Below, piece by piece: positions 1 through 8,086 of a DNA stretch of 40,120 bases. The stretch's first letter is position 1; the number at the start of each line of letters is the position of its first letter. The DNA is taken from the NCBI RefSeq assembly GCF_013376175.1, contig NZ_JABXXR010000016.1, positions 1-40,120 of the forward strand, written 5' to 3'. Under the pieces are notes generated by a model that saw nothing but the letters and a program-made list of their open reading frames with translations, was not told the origin of the DNA and did no database searches. The translations under genes were made by a program, and so were the position numbers. The stretch comes from Ameyamaea chiangmaiensis. Lineage in GTDB: Bacteria; Pseudomonadota; Alphaproteobacteria; Acetobacterales; Acetobacteraceae.

Positions 1-9
1 GACCGACTG

Positions 10-1011
10 TCAGGCGCGGCGCGGTAGCGGCGGCGCGCTGTGCATGGCCTCCCTCGGCCGGGTCGCGGCGGCATCGGCGCGTCCCAGAACAGACCAGCCC
101 GTCGCCTCTACCAGAAGTTCCAGCGCCTCGGTTCCCAACAGCGAATTGCCCTGTTCGTTCAGCCCCGGCGACCACACGGCGATCGACGCGATTCCGGGGA
201 CGATGGCCAGAATGCCGCCACCCACGCCGGACTTGCCCGGCAGCCCCACCCGCACCGCGAACGAGCCCGATCCGTCATAGTGTCCGCATGTCATCATGAC
301 GGCGGCCACCGTCCGCGCCGTGCGCGATGCGATCGCCATGCCCCGGCGAGAGGGCGCACGGCCGCCCGTCATCAGGAAACGTCCTGATTCCGCCAGTTGC
401 CGGCAGGTCATGGTCAGGGCGCACTGATGGAAATACTGCCGCAGGACCGCCGAGGTATTGTTCTGCACCGTGCCGAAGGTGCGCATGTAGTTGGCCAGCG
501 CGACGTTGCGGAACCCGCTGTCATATTCCGCGCGGGCGATAGCTTCGTCGTAGCGCACGGAGGCGCCGTCGTCGGTCAGGGATCGCATGAAGGCCAGAAA
601 GTCGTGGCGTGCCTGCTGGCGGCCAAGACGCGTAATCAACTGGTCGGTTACTACGATCGCGCCCGCGTTGATGAATGGATTGCGCGGAATGCCGTGCTCG
701 CTCTCAAGCTGCGTGATCGAGTTGAAGGCACTCCCCGAGGGTTCCTGCCGGACATGGGTCCACAACGTACTGCCCACGGTCTCCAGGGCCATCGTCAGGG
801 CATGCACCTTGGAGATGCTCTGGATCGAAAACGGCTCTTCCGCATCACCGGCGAGGTGCATCCGGCCATCGGCCTCCAGCACTGCCAGACCGAACTTGCG
901 CGGGTCCACCGCAGCGAGCGGCGCGATGTAACGGGGCAGCACGCCCCGGTCGCGGCGGCGGCGCAGCTGGGCGGTAATGGCGGTCAGGATAGGCGCGAGA
1001 TCGGTGGTCAT
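10..1011 (-). CDS. glsA: Glutaminase (serine-dependent beta-lactamase-like family)
   Basis: This is a 333-residue protein of the GlsA/YbaS glutaminase family, which hydrolyses L-glutamine to glutamate and ammonia in the cytoplasm. The family's Ser-x-x-Lys catalytic pair is seen as SISK at residues 65-68, inside the block FSIQSISK. The conserved blocks NPFINAGAI and GKSGVGGG (near residues 112 and 258) are also present. Family members are usually 300-330 residues, so the protein is full length; the C-terminal 20 residues or so are basic and alanine-rich and look like a dispensable tail. The ATG at 1011 is used because homology begins close to it, although no strong Shine-Dalgarno is visible. 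It is divergent from the Rieske oxygenase gene. The family call is secure; its physiological role (nitrogen supply or acid resistance) is inference. Confidence 0.95.
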   Translation of the reverse strand: MTTDLAPILTAITAQLRRRRDRGVLPRYIAPLAAVDPRKFGLAVLEADGRMHLAGDAEEPFSIQSISKVHALTMALETVGSTLWTHVRQEPSGSAFNSITQLESEHGIPRNPFINAGAIVVTDQLITRLGRQQARHDFLAFMRSLTDDGASVRYDEAIARAEYDSGFRNVALANYMRTFGTVQNNTSAVLRQYFHQCALTMTCRQLAESGRFLMTGGRAPSRRGMAIASRTARTVAAVMMTCGHYDGSGSFAVRVGLPGKSGVGGGILAIVPGIASIAVWSPGLNEQGNSLLGTEALELLVEATGWSVLGRADAAATRPREAMHSAPPLPRRA

Positions 1012-1124
1012 CGTGGGGTGTCATACTCTGTCGGTCAAAAAGGCCGGAGGGTGTCCGCGCGCCGAGCAGAGCATATTTCGGGGTGGGTGTGATGAACTTC
1101 CCCGTGTGTTCATGCAAAAATCGC

Positions 1125-1144
1125 ATATCAGATATGGTATTACC
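1125..1144. promoter_or_regulatory. Adjacent short palindromes in the glsA/oxygenase divergent region; possible GntR-type operator
   Basis: Two perfect short palindromes touch each other: ATATC-A-GATAT (1125-1135) and GGTA-T-TACC (1136-1144). The second, read with its flanks as TGGTATTACCG, fits the general t.GTa-N-tAC.a pattern known for FadR-subfamily GntR repressors, several of which control aromatic oxygenase genes. The site is about 110 bp upstream of the Rieske oxygenase start, between divergent genes. The palindromes are observed; the regulator family is a guess, and no GntR gene lies in the window. Confidence 0.3.
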
Positions 1145-1252
1145 GAAAATAACCGTCGGGGCGGGAGGCGACCGTTCCGCGCGGTCCGGCAATTGGCGCT
1201 TCCCCTGACGCGCCGGCTGGTGAACACTCACCCCCACCAGCAGGAGACGCCG

Positions 1253-2296
1253 ATGAATGTGACGGTCACCGACCCAGTTTTCGACCTGCCGCGCGGCTGC
1301 ACGTTCGACGCGGCGGACTGGGCGATCCTCGCCCGCTGCTGGTATCCGGTCGCGGTCGCGCGCGACGTCGGAGACCAACCGGTGGGCGGTGTGCTGCTCG
1401 ACGCGCCGCTGGTGATCTATCGCGCGGATGGGGTGCTCGTGGTGGCTGACGATCTGTGTCCGCATCGCGGGGTGCCGCTGAGCATGGGCGTCGGCGACGG
1501 TCGGACGATCGCCTGCGCCTATCACGGCTTTCGCTTCGGGGCGGAAGGGCGGTGCGTGCGGGTGCCGGCCCATCCCGACAACGCGATCCCGGGCAAGCTG
1601 CACCTGCGCACCTATCCCGCGATCGAACGCTACGGACTTGTCTGGACCTGCCTGCGTCCGGAGGGGGAGGCCGTCCTGCCGCCGATGCCCCACTGGGACG
1701 ATCCGGCCTACCAGCAGATTACGTGTCCGTGGATCGACATCGGTGGCTTTGCCGGCCGTCAGGTCGAGGGCTTCATCGACGTCGCGCATTTCGCCTTTGT
1801 CCACACGGCGACCTTTGCCGACCCGGGCAATGCCGTGGTGCCGTCCTATGTGCCGCGCCGCACGGCGGACGGGTTCGAGGCCGAATACCGCAGTTCGGTG
1901 GCCAATTATCCGGTCGGTATCGTGGGCAATGCGCCGCCCGGGTTTGAGTGGCTGCGGCATTTTCGCGTGCACCTGCCGTTCACGGCGACGCTGGAGATTC
2001 ATTTTCCCGACGACGGTCGTCTGGTGATCATGAACGCGGCCGCGCCCGTCTCGGCGCGCAAGACGCGCATGTTCGCGCCGATCTGTCGCAATTTCGACAC
2101 GGGCGGCCCCGTCGAACCGGTTTATGAGTTCAACCGGCGCGTCTTTGAAGAGGACAGGGCACTGGTCGAAGCGCAGAAGCCCGAGAACCTGCCGCTCGAT
2201 CCCACCCTGGAAGCACACGTCATGGCTGACCGGAGTTCCATTGCCTACCGGCGTGGGCTGAAGGACATGGGATTGAGCCGCTTCTTCACCGCCTGA
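1253..2296 (+). CDS. Rieske 2Fe-2S aromatic oxygenase, alpha subunit (VanA-like)
   Basis: This 347-residue protein has the two-domain layout of Rieske non-heme iron oxygenases. The N-terminal Rieske domain shows CPH (C69, H71) and CAYH (C88, H91), the four cluster ligands. The C-terminal catalytic domain has D176 followed by H179-x4-H184 in the block VEGFIDVAHFAFVH, which matches the mononuclear iron site of vanillate O-demethylase-type enzymes. The ATG at 1253 is chosen because it follows AGGAG at 1242-1246 and domain homology starts just after it; the frame is open further upstream without protein-like sequence. No ferredoxin or flavin reductase partner is encoded nearby, so electrons must come from elsewhere. 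The substrate is unknown: an aromatic methyl ether is only one of several possibilities for this family. Confidence 0.9.
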   Translation: MNVTVTDPVFDLPRGCTFDAADWAILARCWYPVAVARDVGDQPVGGVLLDAPLVIYRADGVLVVADDLCPHRGVPLSMGVGDGRTIACAYHGFRFGAEGRCVRVPAHPDNAIPGKLHLRTYPAIERYGLVWTCLRPEGEAVLPPMPHWDDPAYQQITCPWIDIGGFAGRQVEGFIDVAHFAFVHTATFADPGNAVVPSYVPRRTADGFEAEYRSSVANYPVGIVGNAPPGFEWLRHFRVHLPFTATLEIHFPDDGRLVIMNAAAPVSARKTRMFAPICRNFDTGGPVEPVYEFNRRVFEEDRALVEAQKPENLPLDPTLEAHVMADRSSIAYRRGLKDMGLSRFFTA

Positions 2297-2303
2297 GGTT
2301 GCC

Positions 2304-2993
2304 TCATGGCGTTTCGGGCAGGCGCCAGTCGATCGGCGTGAGGCCGTGTTCGACAAGATAGGCATTGGCCCTGGAGAAGTGGCGGCAGCCGAAAAACCCG
2401 TTATAGGCCGACAGCGGCGACGGGTGTGCTGCCTTGAGCACAAGATGGCGGGAGGCGTCGACAAAGCCGGCCTTGCGTTGCGCGTAGGCACCCCACAGCA
2501 TGAACACCAGTGGCCGGTCCTGTTCGTTGACCCGCGCGATGACCGCGTCGGTAAAGCGCTCCCACCCCTTGCCCTGATGGGACGCGGCGCGGCCGCGTTC
2601 GACGGTCAGCACGCTGTTGAGCAAAAGCACTCCCTGCCTGGCCCAGGACTCGAGAAAGCCGTGACGCGCGGGGGGGATGTCCAGATCGGTGTGCAGTTCC
2701 TTATAGATGTTCACCAGCGACGGCGGCGTTCGGATGCCGGGTTGCACACTGAAGCACAGACCATGTGCCTGATTGTCGCCATGATAGGGGTCCTGGCCGA
2801 GGATCACGACCTTGACCTTGTCCAGCGGCGTCAGGTCGAGGGCGCGGAAATAGTCCGCCCCGCGCGGGAAGAGGGTCGCGCCGCTCTCGCGCTGGGCAAG
2901 GAGAAACGCTTTGAGGTCCTTCATGTAAGGGGCCTCGAACTCGGCACGCAGGGCGGTTTTCCAGCTGTCCTCCAGCTTCACGGTCGTGGTCAT
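2304..2993 (-). CDS. ung: Uracil-DNA glycosylase, family 1
   Basis: This 229-residue enzyme excises uracil from DNA, starting base-excision repair in the cytoplasm. The water-activating motif GQDPYHG is at residues 66-72 (catalytic Asp68), and the DNA-intercalating motif HPSPLSA is near residue 190. It ends with the typical HFSRAN and 'IDW' C-terminus. Length matches the family norm of 220-230. The ATG at 2993 is preceded by AAGGAG about ten bases upstream. The gene is convergent with the Rieske oxygenase gene, with only seven bases between the two stops, and divergent from the M20 hydrolase gene. Confidence 0.97.
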   Translation of the reverse strand: MTTTVKLEDSWKTALRAEFEAPYMKDLKAFLLAQRESGATLFPRGADYFRALDLTPLDKVKVVILGQDPYHGDNQAHGLCFSVQPGIRTPPSLVNIYKELHTDLDIPPARHGFLESWARQGVLLLNSVLTVERGRAASHQGKGWERFTDAVIARVNEQDRPLVFMLWGAYAQRKAGFVDASRHLVLKAAHPSPLSAYNGFFGCRHFSRANAYLVEHGLTPIDWRLPETP

Positions 2994-3120
2994 GGTGGTG
3001 TGTCTCCTTGGGGGTATTCAACTCTGCCGTGGCGCTCTTGGCCAGAGGGGGGGAGGCACGGTGGTCAACTCGTTCCCGCTATGGAATAACGGGTGAAAGC
3101 TGGACAGAAGGACGCGTTCG

Positions 3121-4263
3121 ATGCGGATTGATGAACTGGTGGCGTTGCGTCACGACCTGCACGCCCACCCCGAAACCCGGTTCGAGGAATTTCGTACCAG
3201 CGACGTCGTGACCGACCGTCTGCGCGCCTTGGGGTATGAGCCGGTGCGCGGTCTGGCCGGGACGGGCGTGGTTGCAACCCTTCGGGGCGCGGCGCCGGGA
3301 CCGTCCGTTTTGCTGCGTGCGGACATGGATGCCCTGCCGATTCTCGAGCGGACCGGCAGGGCCTATGCATCGACCGTCGAGGGCAAGATGCATGCCTGCG
3401 GGCATGACGGCCATATGGTGATGCTGCTGGGTGCGGCCGAGGCGCTGGCGTCCGCGCCACCCGAACGCGGCACGCTGCATTTCTGCTTCCAGCCCGCCGA
3501 GGAGGGCGGGGCCGGCGCGCAGGTCATGATCGATGACGGTCTGTTCGAGCAGTTTCCGACCGATCGCTGCTTTGGTCTGCACAACTGGCCCGGCCTGTCC
3601 CGTGGGCGGCTGGCCGTCCGGTCCGGCCCGGTCATGGCGGGCGGCTGGCGTTTGCGCATCACCGTCATGGGACGCGGCTCCCACGCCGCGCAGCCGCACC
3701 TGTCGATCGATCCGATCACGATCGGCGCGGCCTTCATTCAGGAAGCGCAGCTGCTGATTTCGCGTCGGTCCAACCCTCTGATCCCGGCCGTGTTGTCCCT
3801 ATGCACGTTCGACGCCGGATCGGCCGACAATGTCATTCCCGACCGCGCGGTCATCACCGGCACCATTCGCGCGCTGGATCAGACAGTGCTGGATACACTG
3901 CGCGATGCACTCGTGGTGCTGGGCGAGGGCATGGGCCGTTCGCACGGTGCCACGATCACGGTCGAAAGCATGACGCCCTATCCGGTCACGATCAACACGC
4001 CAGCCGAGACAGATCTGGTGCGCGGCCTGATGCGGCAGATGGATGGTGAGGGATTTGACGATGCCATCATGGACGTGCCGCCGAGCATGGCGTCGGAAGA
4101 TTTCGCCTATATGCTGAACCGCAAACCTGGCGTCTACGCCATGATCGGCAACGGCGACAGCGCCGCCCTGCACGCGCCGGAGTATGATTTTGACGACGCG
4201 GTCATCGAACGTGGCGTGGACTATTGGGTCAGGTTGGCACATCACGCGCTTGCTGCGGCCTGA
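3121..4263 (+). CDS. M20 family amidohydrolase (hippurate hydrolase / N-acyl-amino-acid hydrolase-like)
   Basis: This 380-residue cytoplasmic metallo-hydrolase belongs to the M20D group (HipO, aminoacylase and IAA-amino-acid hydrolase types), which split N-acyl amino acids into an acid and an amino acid. The two-metal centre is visible: HACGHDGH at residues 91-98, the PAEEGG glutamate pair near 126-130, and GLHNWPG further on. The lid domain includes the RGSHAAQPH block. No signal peptide is present. An AAGG precedes the ATG at 3121. It is convergent with the LysR gene, seven bases apart. The exact substrate cannot be told from sequence. Its position beside a TonB receptor/acylase operon suggests, but does not prove, a shared role in breaking down acylated amino compounds. 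Confidence 0.92.
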   Translation: MRIDELVALRHDLHAHPETRFEEFRTSDVVTDRLRALGYEPVRGLAGTGVVATLRGAAPGPSVLLRADMDALPILERTGRAYASTVEGKMHACGHDGHMVMLLGAAEALASAPPERGTLHFCFQPAEEGGAGAQVMIDDGLFEQFPTDRCFGLHNWPGLSRGRLAVRSGPVMAGGWRLRITVMGRGSHAAQPHLSIDPITIGAAFIQEAQLLISRRSNPLIPAVLSLCTFDAGSADNVIPDRAVITGTIRALDQTVLDTLRDALVVLGEGMGRSHGATITVESMTPYPVTINTPAETDLVRGLMRQMDGEGFDDAIMDVPPSMASEDFAYMLNRKPGVYAMIGNGDSAALHAPEYDFDDAVIERGVDYWVRLAHHALAAA

Positions 4264-4270
4264 GGCACGC

Positions 4271-5218
4271 TCACGGATAGGGTGCTCGTATCGTCTCCAG
4301 AACCAGCCGGGCCGACGGGCTGATGGCCCGGCTGCGCGCCCACACGACGCCCATGGCCATGAGCAGGGACTCGGGTGGCATCGTCACGTCGGGCGTCTGG
4401 TCCGGCCTGTTGGAGAACAGCGTCTCCAGACCAACGATCCTCAGGGCGTCGGTTTGTTCCTGGATTTCGAAGCTGCTCAGAGGCGAGTTGATTTCGATGA
4501 CACGCTCGGGCGGCGGCAGGCGCCGGCTGCTGAGCAATGCATCGAACCGGTCGCGCATGGCCATGCCGCGCAGCGGTAGAAGCCACATCCGGTCAACATA
4601 GCGCGGCCAGTCGTCCATGATCGCGGGCATGGAAATTTTGCGTTTGCCATCACCTATTCCGCACAGCACCGTATGCAGGCACTGACTGTCGAGCGACGGC
4701 CAGGTCTCGATGCCAAGAAGATCGATTAATAAAATATCGTAACGATCAGCCACCAGCTCGTTCAGCATCTGGCGACGCATCCCGTATTCGCAGGTTAACG
4801 TCAGGAACGGATGCTGGTTCTTGATCGCGGCGAACCATCGCGGAATATGGGCCTGCAGGGCCGGGGCCTGAAAGCCGATGCGCACCGTGCCCCGCAGGCT
4901 GTCCTGCACGGCGCACAGATCGGGCGACAGCAGTGTCAGGTCGTCGGCGATTCGTTGGCCGACCTCAAGCAGCCGTACACATAACTGTGTGGGCGTCAGT
5001 ACCCCGCCACCACGTTCGAACAGGCGCCCATCCAGCAGGGTTTCCAACTCGATGCAGGCTTTGGACACGGCGGCAATCGAAATCCCCAGAACGTCCGCGG
5101 CACCACGCATGGTGCGCGTGTTGTCGAGCACATCCAGCATATGGAAATGTCTTAGCTTGAGTACGCGTCGCAGATCCTGTGGGGACGCTGATGGTTTTGT
5201 GCGTTTAGTGTTGCTCAT
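4271..5218 (-). CDS. LysR-type transcriptional regulator
   Basis: The product is a 315-residue LysR-family regulator. A winged helix-turn-helix lies near residues 20-80, with the signature RGAADVLGISIAAVSKACIE (LysR proteins show A-A..L..SQ.A.S..I..LE here) and the usual wing ending FERGGG.LTPT. A two-lobe effector-binding domain follows, starting near GTVRIGFQAP. The start is uncertain. The ATG at 5218 gives the normal family length and is used here; an ATG at 5272 and a TTG at 5326 are in frame upstream, and none has a good Shine-Dalgarno. It is divergent from the TonB receptor operon, across a 355-bp region carrying inverted repeats, so that operon is its most likely target (inference from the usual LysR arrangement). 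Confidence 0.93.
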   Translation of the reverse strand: MSNTKRTKPSASPQDLRRVLKLRHFHMLDVLDNTRTMRGAADVLGISIAAVSKACIELETLLDGRLFERGGGVLTPTQLCVRLLEVGQRIADDLTLLSPDLCAVQDSLRGTVRIGFQAPALQAHIPRWFAAIKNQHPFLTLTCEYGMRRQMLNELVADRYDILLIDLLGIETWPSLDSQCLHTVLCGIGDGKRKISMPAIMDDWPRYVDRMWLLPLRGMAMRDRFDALLSSRRLPPPERVIEINSPLSSFEIQEQTDALRIVGLETLFSNRPDQTPDVTMPPESLLMAMGVVWARSRAISPSARLVLETIRAPYP

Positions 5219-5352
5219 ATGTTCGATCCGGGAAAAACGTCGTTTACGATCGCGCGGCATGTCCAATTTCATCGTCGTTGTATCAGATGACCCCACGCCT
5301 TCAACTTTTTGGTTGAACGGTTTCAAATCTTATTCGCTTTTGAGTTGCGTTA

Positions 5353-5374
5353 CGTTCATGTCACATTAAGAACG
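5353..5374. promoter_or_regulatory. Imperfect dyad CGTTC-N12-GAACG, candidate LysR-type site
   Basis: An inverted repeat with 5-bp arms (5353-5357 and 5370-5374) separated by 12 bp lies in the LysR/TonB-receptor intergenic region. Its span is like that of T-N11-A-type LysR recognition sites. Arms are short, so chance occurrence is possible. The context, directly beside a divergent LysR gene, is the main support. Confidence 0.3.
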
Positions 5375-5407
5375 AAAGTACGTTTCGGAAACATATTGGC
5401 ATAAAAT

Positions 5408-5437
5408 TTCCTCATGTTCGAAATGAGGAACTATAAA
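5408..5437 (+). promoter_or_regulatory. Perfect 8-bp inverted repeat next to a -10-like TATAAA, upstream of the TonB receptor operon
   Basis: TTCCTCAT (5408-5415) and ATGAGGAA (5423-5430) form a perfect dyad with a 7-bp spacer that itself contains TTCGAA. One base further on is TATAAA (5432-5437), a good -10 candidate, while no good -35 is found at the usual distance. A dyad covering the -35 position of a promoter without a -35 box is typical of activator- or repressor-controlled promoters. The repeat is observed; its binding protein (LysR product or another factor) is inferred. Confidence 0.45.
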
Positions 5438-5483
5438 GTGTCCGGGCGGGTGCGGTGTTCTGTCTCCGTCTGTCGATATGCGT

Positions 5484-5560
5484 GATGAATTCTTTCATGT
5501 TTTGACACATTCATCGCCGCGGATGCCGTTCGGCATAACGTCACGATGATTTCTTTCATG
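5484..5560 (+). repeat. Pair of 16-bp direct repeats (GATGAWTTCTTTCATG) in the receptor operon leader
   Basis: Copy 1 at 5484-5499 and copy 2 at 5545-5560 differ at a single base (A or T at the sixth position). They start 61 bp apart, about six helical turns, so they would face the same side of DNA. Copy 2 ends just before the GGAG ribosome-binding site (5565-5568) of the TonB receptor gene. They may be operator copies or RNA-level elements; function is unknown. Confidence 0.6.
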
Positions 5561-5573
5561 CGCCGGAGACACC

Positions 5574-8042
5574 ATGAACAGGCATTCCTCTTTCTCATTG
5601 CGCGGGCGCGGCCGTCTTGTGGGAGGAATCGCGGCTTTATGTCTGTATCCGTCGCTCGCCCTTTCGCAGACCGCGGCCAAGCAGAAACCGGACGCGGTCC
5701 CCGACACGGGCGAGGCGGTTGTGGTGACCGGTGCGCGTGGCGTGAAGAGAACGGTCACGAAATCGACCGCCCCCATCGACGTGATTTCGTCCAAGGAACT
5801 TCTGCGGACCGGCAAGGCGTCGGTGATCAGCCAGCTTAACAACCTGGTCCCGTCCTTCAACAGCCCCTACCGGGCCGGTGGAGGAACCTCGACGATCATC
5901 GCCACAGGTGCTCTGCGCGGTCTCAATCCGGACCAGACGCTGATTTTGGTCAACGGCAAGCGGCGGCACAAGACGTCGCTCATCAACGCCGTATCGTCGT
6001 TGTATAACGGGTCGGTTCCCACGGACCTCGACATGATCCCGGCATCCGAGATCGATCATATCGAGGTGCTCCGCGACGGTGCAGCGGCGCAATACGGGTC
6101 CGACGCGATCGCCGGCGTTATCAACATCATTCTGAAAAAGAAATCGCATGGTATGGACTCCACCTTCACCGGGGGCGCCAATGCGGACCGTGGTGATGGT
6201 GAACAACTCCAGTGGCTCAACAATGCCGGGACGACCATCGGGCGCGATGGCTATTTCAATCTGTCGCTGGATATGAAAAAGCAATATGCCTCCAACCGTG
6301 CGAACCCGATCGCGCAATCGGTCCAGCTTTATCCCAAGGTCAACGGTCAGCCCGATCCGCGTGAGGCGACGGCCGATCGCATGGTGACCACCAACTATGG
6401 CGCGATGCCGCAGGAGAGCCTCCTGGTAGGCTATAACGCCGGTTACGATTTTGGTCGTGTCACGTTTTATACCTTTGGCACGTTTGGTATTCGTGACTCC
6501 GACCTGAATTACAGCTTCCGTTCGGCAACGAACGCGAACTCCCTGCCGCAGGTCTATCCAAACGGCTTTTATCCGCGCGTTGTGGTGCATGAGCAGGACT
6601 ACCAGTTTGCCGCCGGCCTGAAAGGTACGCAGTGGGGATGGGACTGGGATCTCAGCACCACCTATGGCCAGAACCAGGCAAAGCAGACCGCCGATCATAC
6701 GATCAACGCCAGCCTGGGGCCGAGCAGCCCGCTCGACTTCTATGTCGGAACGCTTGAGTCGAGCGAATGGGACAACGCGTTTGATATCACGCACGGCTGG
6801 AAAGTGCTCGGACATCTGCAATCATCGCTCGGGTTTCTGCATCGTCTGGAGACCTACCGTATCCGTGCAGGCGATCCGGCCAGCTACGCAGCTGGCTCAT
6901 ACGTCAATAATGGCGCTCTGACGACGCCGGGCGCCAACGGTGCCAGTGGCTTTACGCCCGAAGATGCCGGCTTCATGCAGCGTAATAACATGGCCGGGTA
7001 TGTCGATCTGGCATGGGACCCGACACGCAAGATTTCGATCGGGCTTGCAGGGCGCTATGAGCATTATGACGATTCCAGCGGGAATTCGGCGATCGGCAAG
7101 CTGACCGGCCGGTACCAGATCACGCGCTGGCTGGCGATCCGCGGCACGATGAGCAACGGTTTTCGTGCGCCGTCCCTGGCACAGGATCTGTACGCGTCCA
7201 CGACCGGTCAGTTCCGGTTGCAGAACGGGTCTCTCAACCTGCTCGACATCAAGACGTTGCCGGTCAATTCGCCGGCGGCGCGCGCATTGGGTGCCACCCC
7301 TCTGAAGCCCGAAACGTCGGCCAATTTCAGCGCCGGCATGGTGCTGACGCCATTCCATAATTTTAACGTGACACTCGATGCCTATCAGATCGAGGTATTC
7401 GACCGGATCGCCCTGACCGGCACACTCACCGGCAACGCCGTGTCCAGAATTCTGGTCGCCAACGGCCTGTCGCCCGATATCAGCGCGCAGTATTACTCCA
7501 ACGCCATGAATACCCGTACTCGTGGTCTGGACGTGGTCGCAACCTACGCGCATCCAGTCGGGCGGTTCGGGTCGATGCAGTGGAACGTGGGGTGGAACTA
7601 CAACCAGACGGTCATTACGAACATCAAGCAGAATCCCTCACAGCTTAGCAGTCTGGGATCGTCGTATGTCCTGTTCGACCGTCTGTCGCAGGGCTATCTG
7701 ACAAAGGCGCTGCCCAAGACGAAGCTTTCGATCACCAATATCTGGACGTGGCGCGGCTTCACCTTCAACACCCGGCTGACACGGTTCGGCAGTTACACAA
7801 TTTTGCAGAACTCGCCCAGTAGCGACCGCACATTCGGGGCTCGGGTCATCGTTGACGAAGATATTTCGTATCAGATTAATCGTCATCTGAATGTCGGTAT
7901 CGGTGCCAACAATCTGTTCAATACCTACCCCAGCTCGAACGGTATCTACAATGCATTGCTGGGGCAGTCGCAGTATCCCGGCACATCCCCGTTCGGATTC
8001 ACCGGTGGCTATTACTACGGCAGGGTTGGCGTCAGCTTCTGA
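5574..8042 (+). CDS. TonB-dependent outer-membrane receptor
   Basis: This 822-residue protein starts with a basic, hydrophobic signal peptide (about residues 1-32, ending ALSQ). A TonB-box-like EAVVVTG follows near residue 48 and then a plug domain (roughly 60-185). The plug contains the conserved blocks LNPDQTLILVNGKRR, IDHIEVLRDGAAAQYGSDAIAGVINII and neighbours. The rest is a 22-strand beta barrel ending in an aromatic-rich strand with C-terminal Phe (GRVGVSF). Such receptors take up scarce large substrates through the outer membrane using TonB energy. The ATG at 5574 follows GGAG. It is the first gene of a three-gene operon with an acylase and a small secreted protein, which argues for an acylated or amide-containing ligand rather than plain iron-siderophore. 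The ligand is not identifiable from the sequence. Confidence 0.95.
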   Translation: MNRHSSFSLRGRGRLVGGIAALCLYPSLALSQTAAKQKPDAVPDTGEAVVVTGARGVKRTVTKSTAPIDVISSKELLRTGKASVISQLNNLVPSFNSPYRAGGGTSTIIATGALRGLNPDQTLILVNGKRRHKTSLINAVSSLYNGSVPTDLDMIPASEIDHIEVLRDGAAAQYGSDAIAGVINIILKKKSHGMDSTFTGGANADRGDGEQLQWLNNAGTTIGRDGYFNLSLDMKKQYASNRANPIAQSVQLYPKVNGQPDPREATADRMVTTNYGAMPQESLLVGYNAGYDFGRVTFYTFGTFGIRDSDLNYSFRSATNANSLPQVYPNGFYPRVVVHEQDYQFAAGLKGTQWGWDWDLSTTYGQNQAKQTADHTINASLGPSSPLDFYVGTLESSEWDNAFDITHGWKVLGHLQSSLGFLHRLETYRIRAGDPASYAAGSYVNNGALTTPGANGASGFTPEDAGFMQRNNMAGYVDLAWDPTRKISIGLAGRYEHYDDSSGNSAIGKLTGRYQITRWLAIRGTMSNGFRAPSLAQDLYASTTGQFRLQNGSLNLLDIKTLPVNSPAARALGATPLKPETSANFSAGMVLTPFHNFNVTLDAYQIEVFDRIALTGTLTGNAVSRILVANGLSPDISAQYYSNAMNTRTRGLDVVATYAHPVGRFGSMQWNVGWNYNQTVITNIKQNPSQLSSLGSSYVLFDRLSQGYLTKALPKTKLSITNIWTWRGFTFNTRLTRFGSYTILQNSPSSDRTFGARVIVDEDISYQINRHLNVGIGANNLFNTYPSSNGIYNALLGQSQYPGTSPFGFTGGYYYGRVGVSF

Positions 8043-8086
8043 GTCGTTACAAAGAGTGCTGAGACATTAGAGAGGAATAACGAGGC

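Noticed and set aside
845-2491. 548-codon frame on the minus strand across the Rieske oxygenase gene
   Set aside because: It overlaps three confidently assigned genes and its product has no domain; shadow frame.
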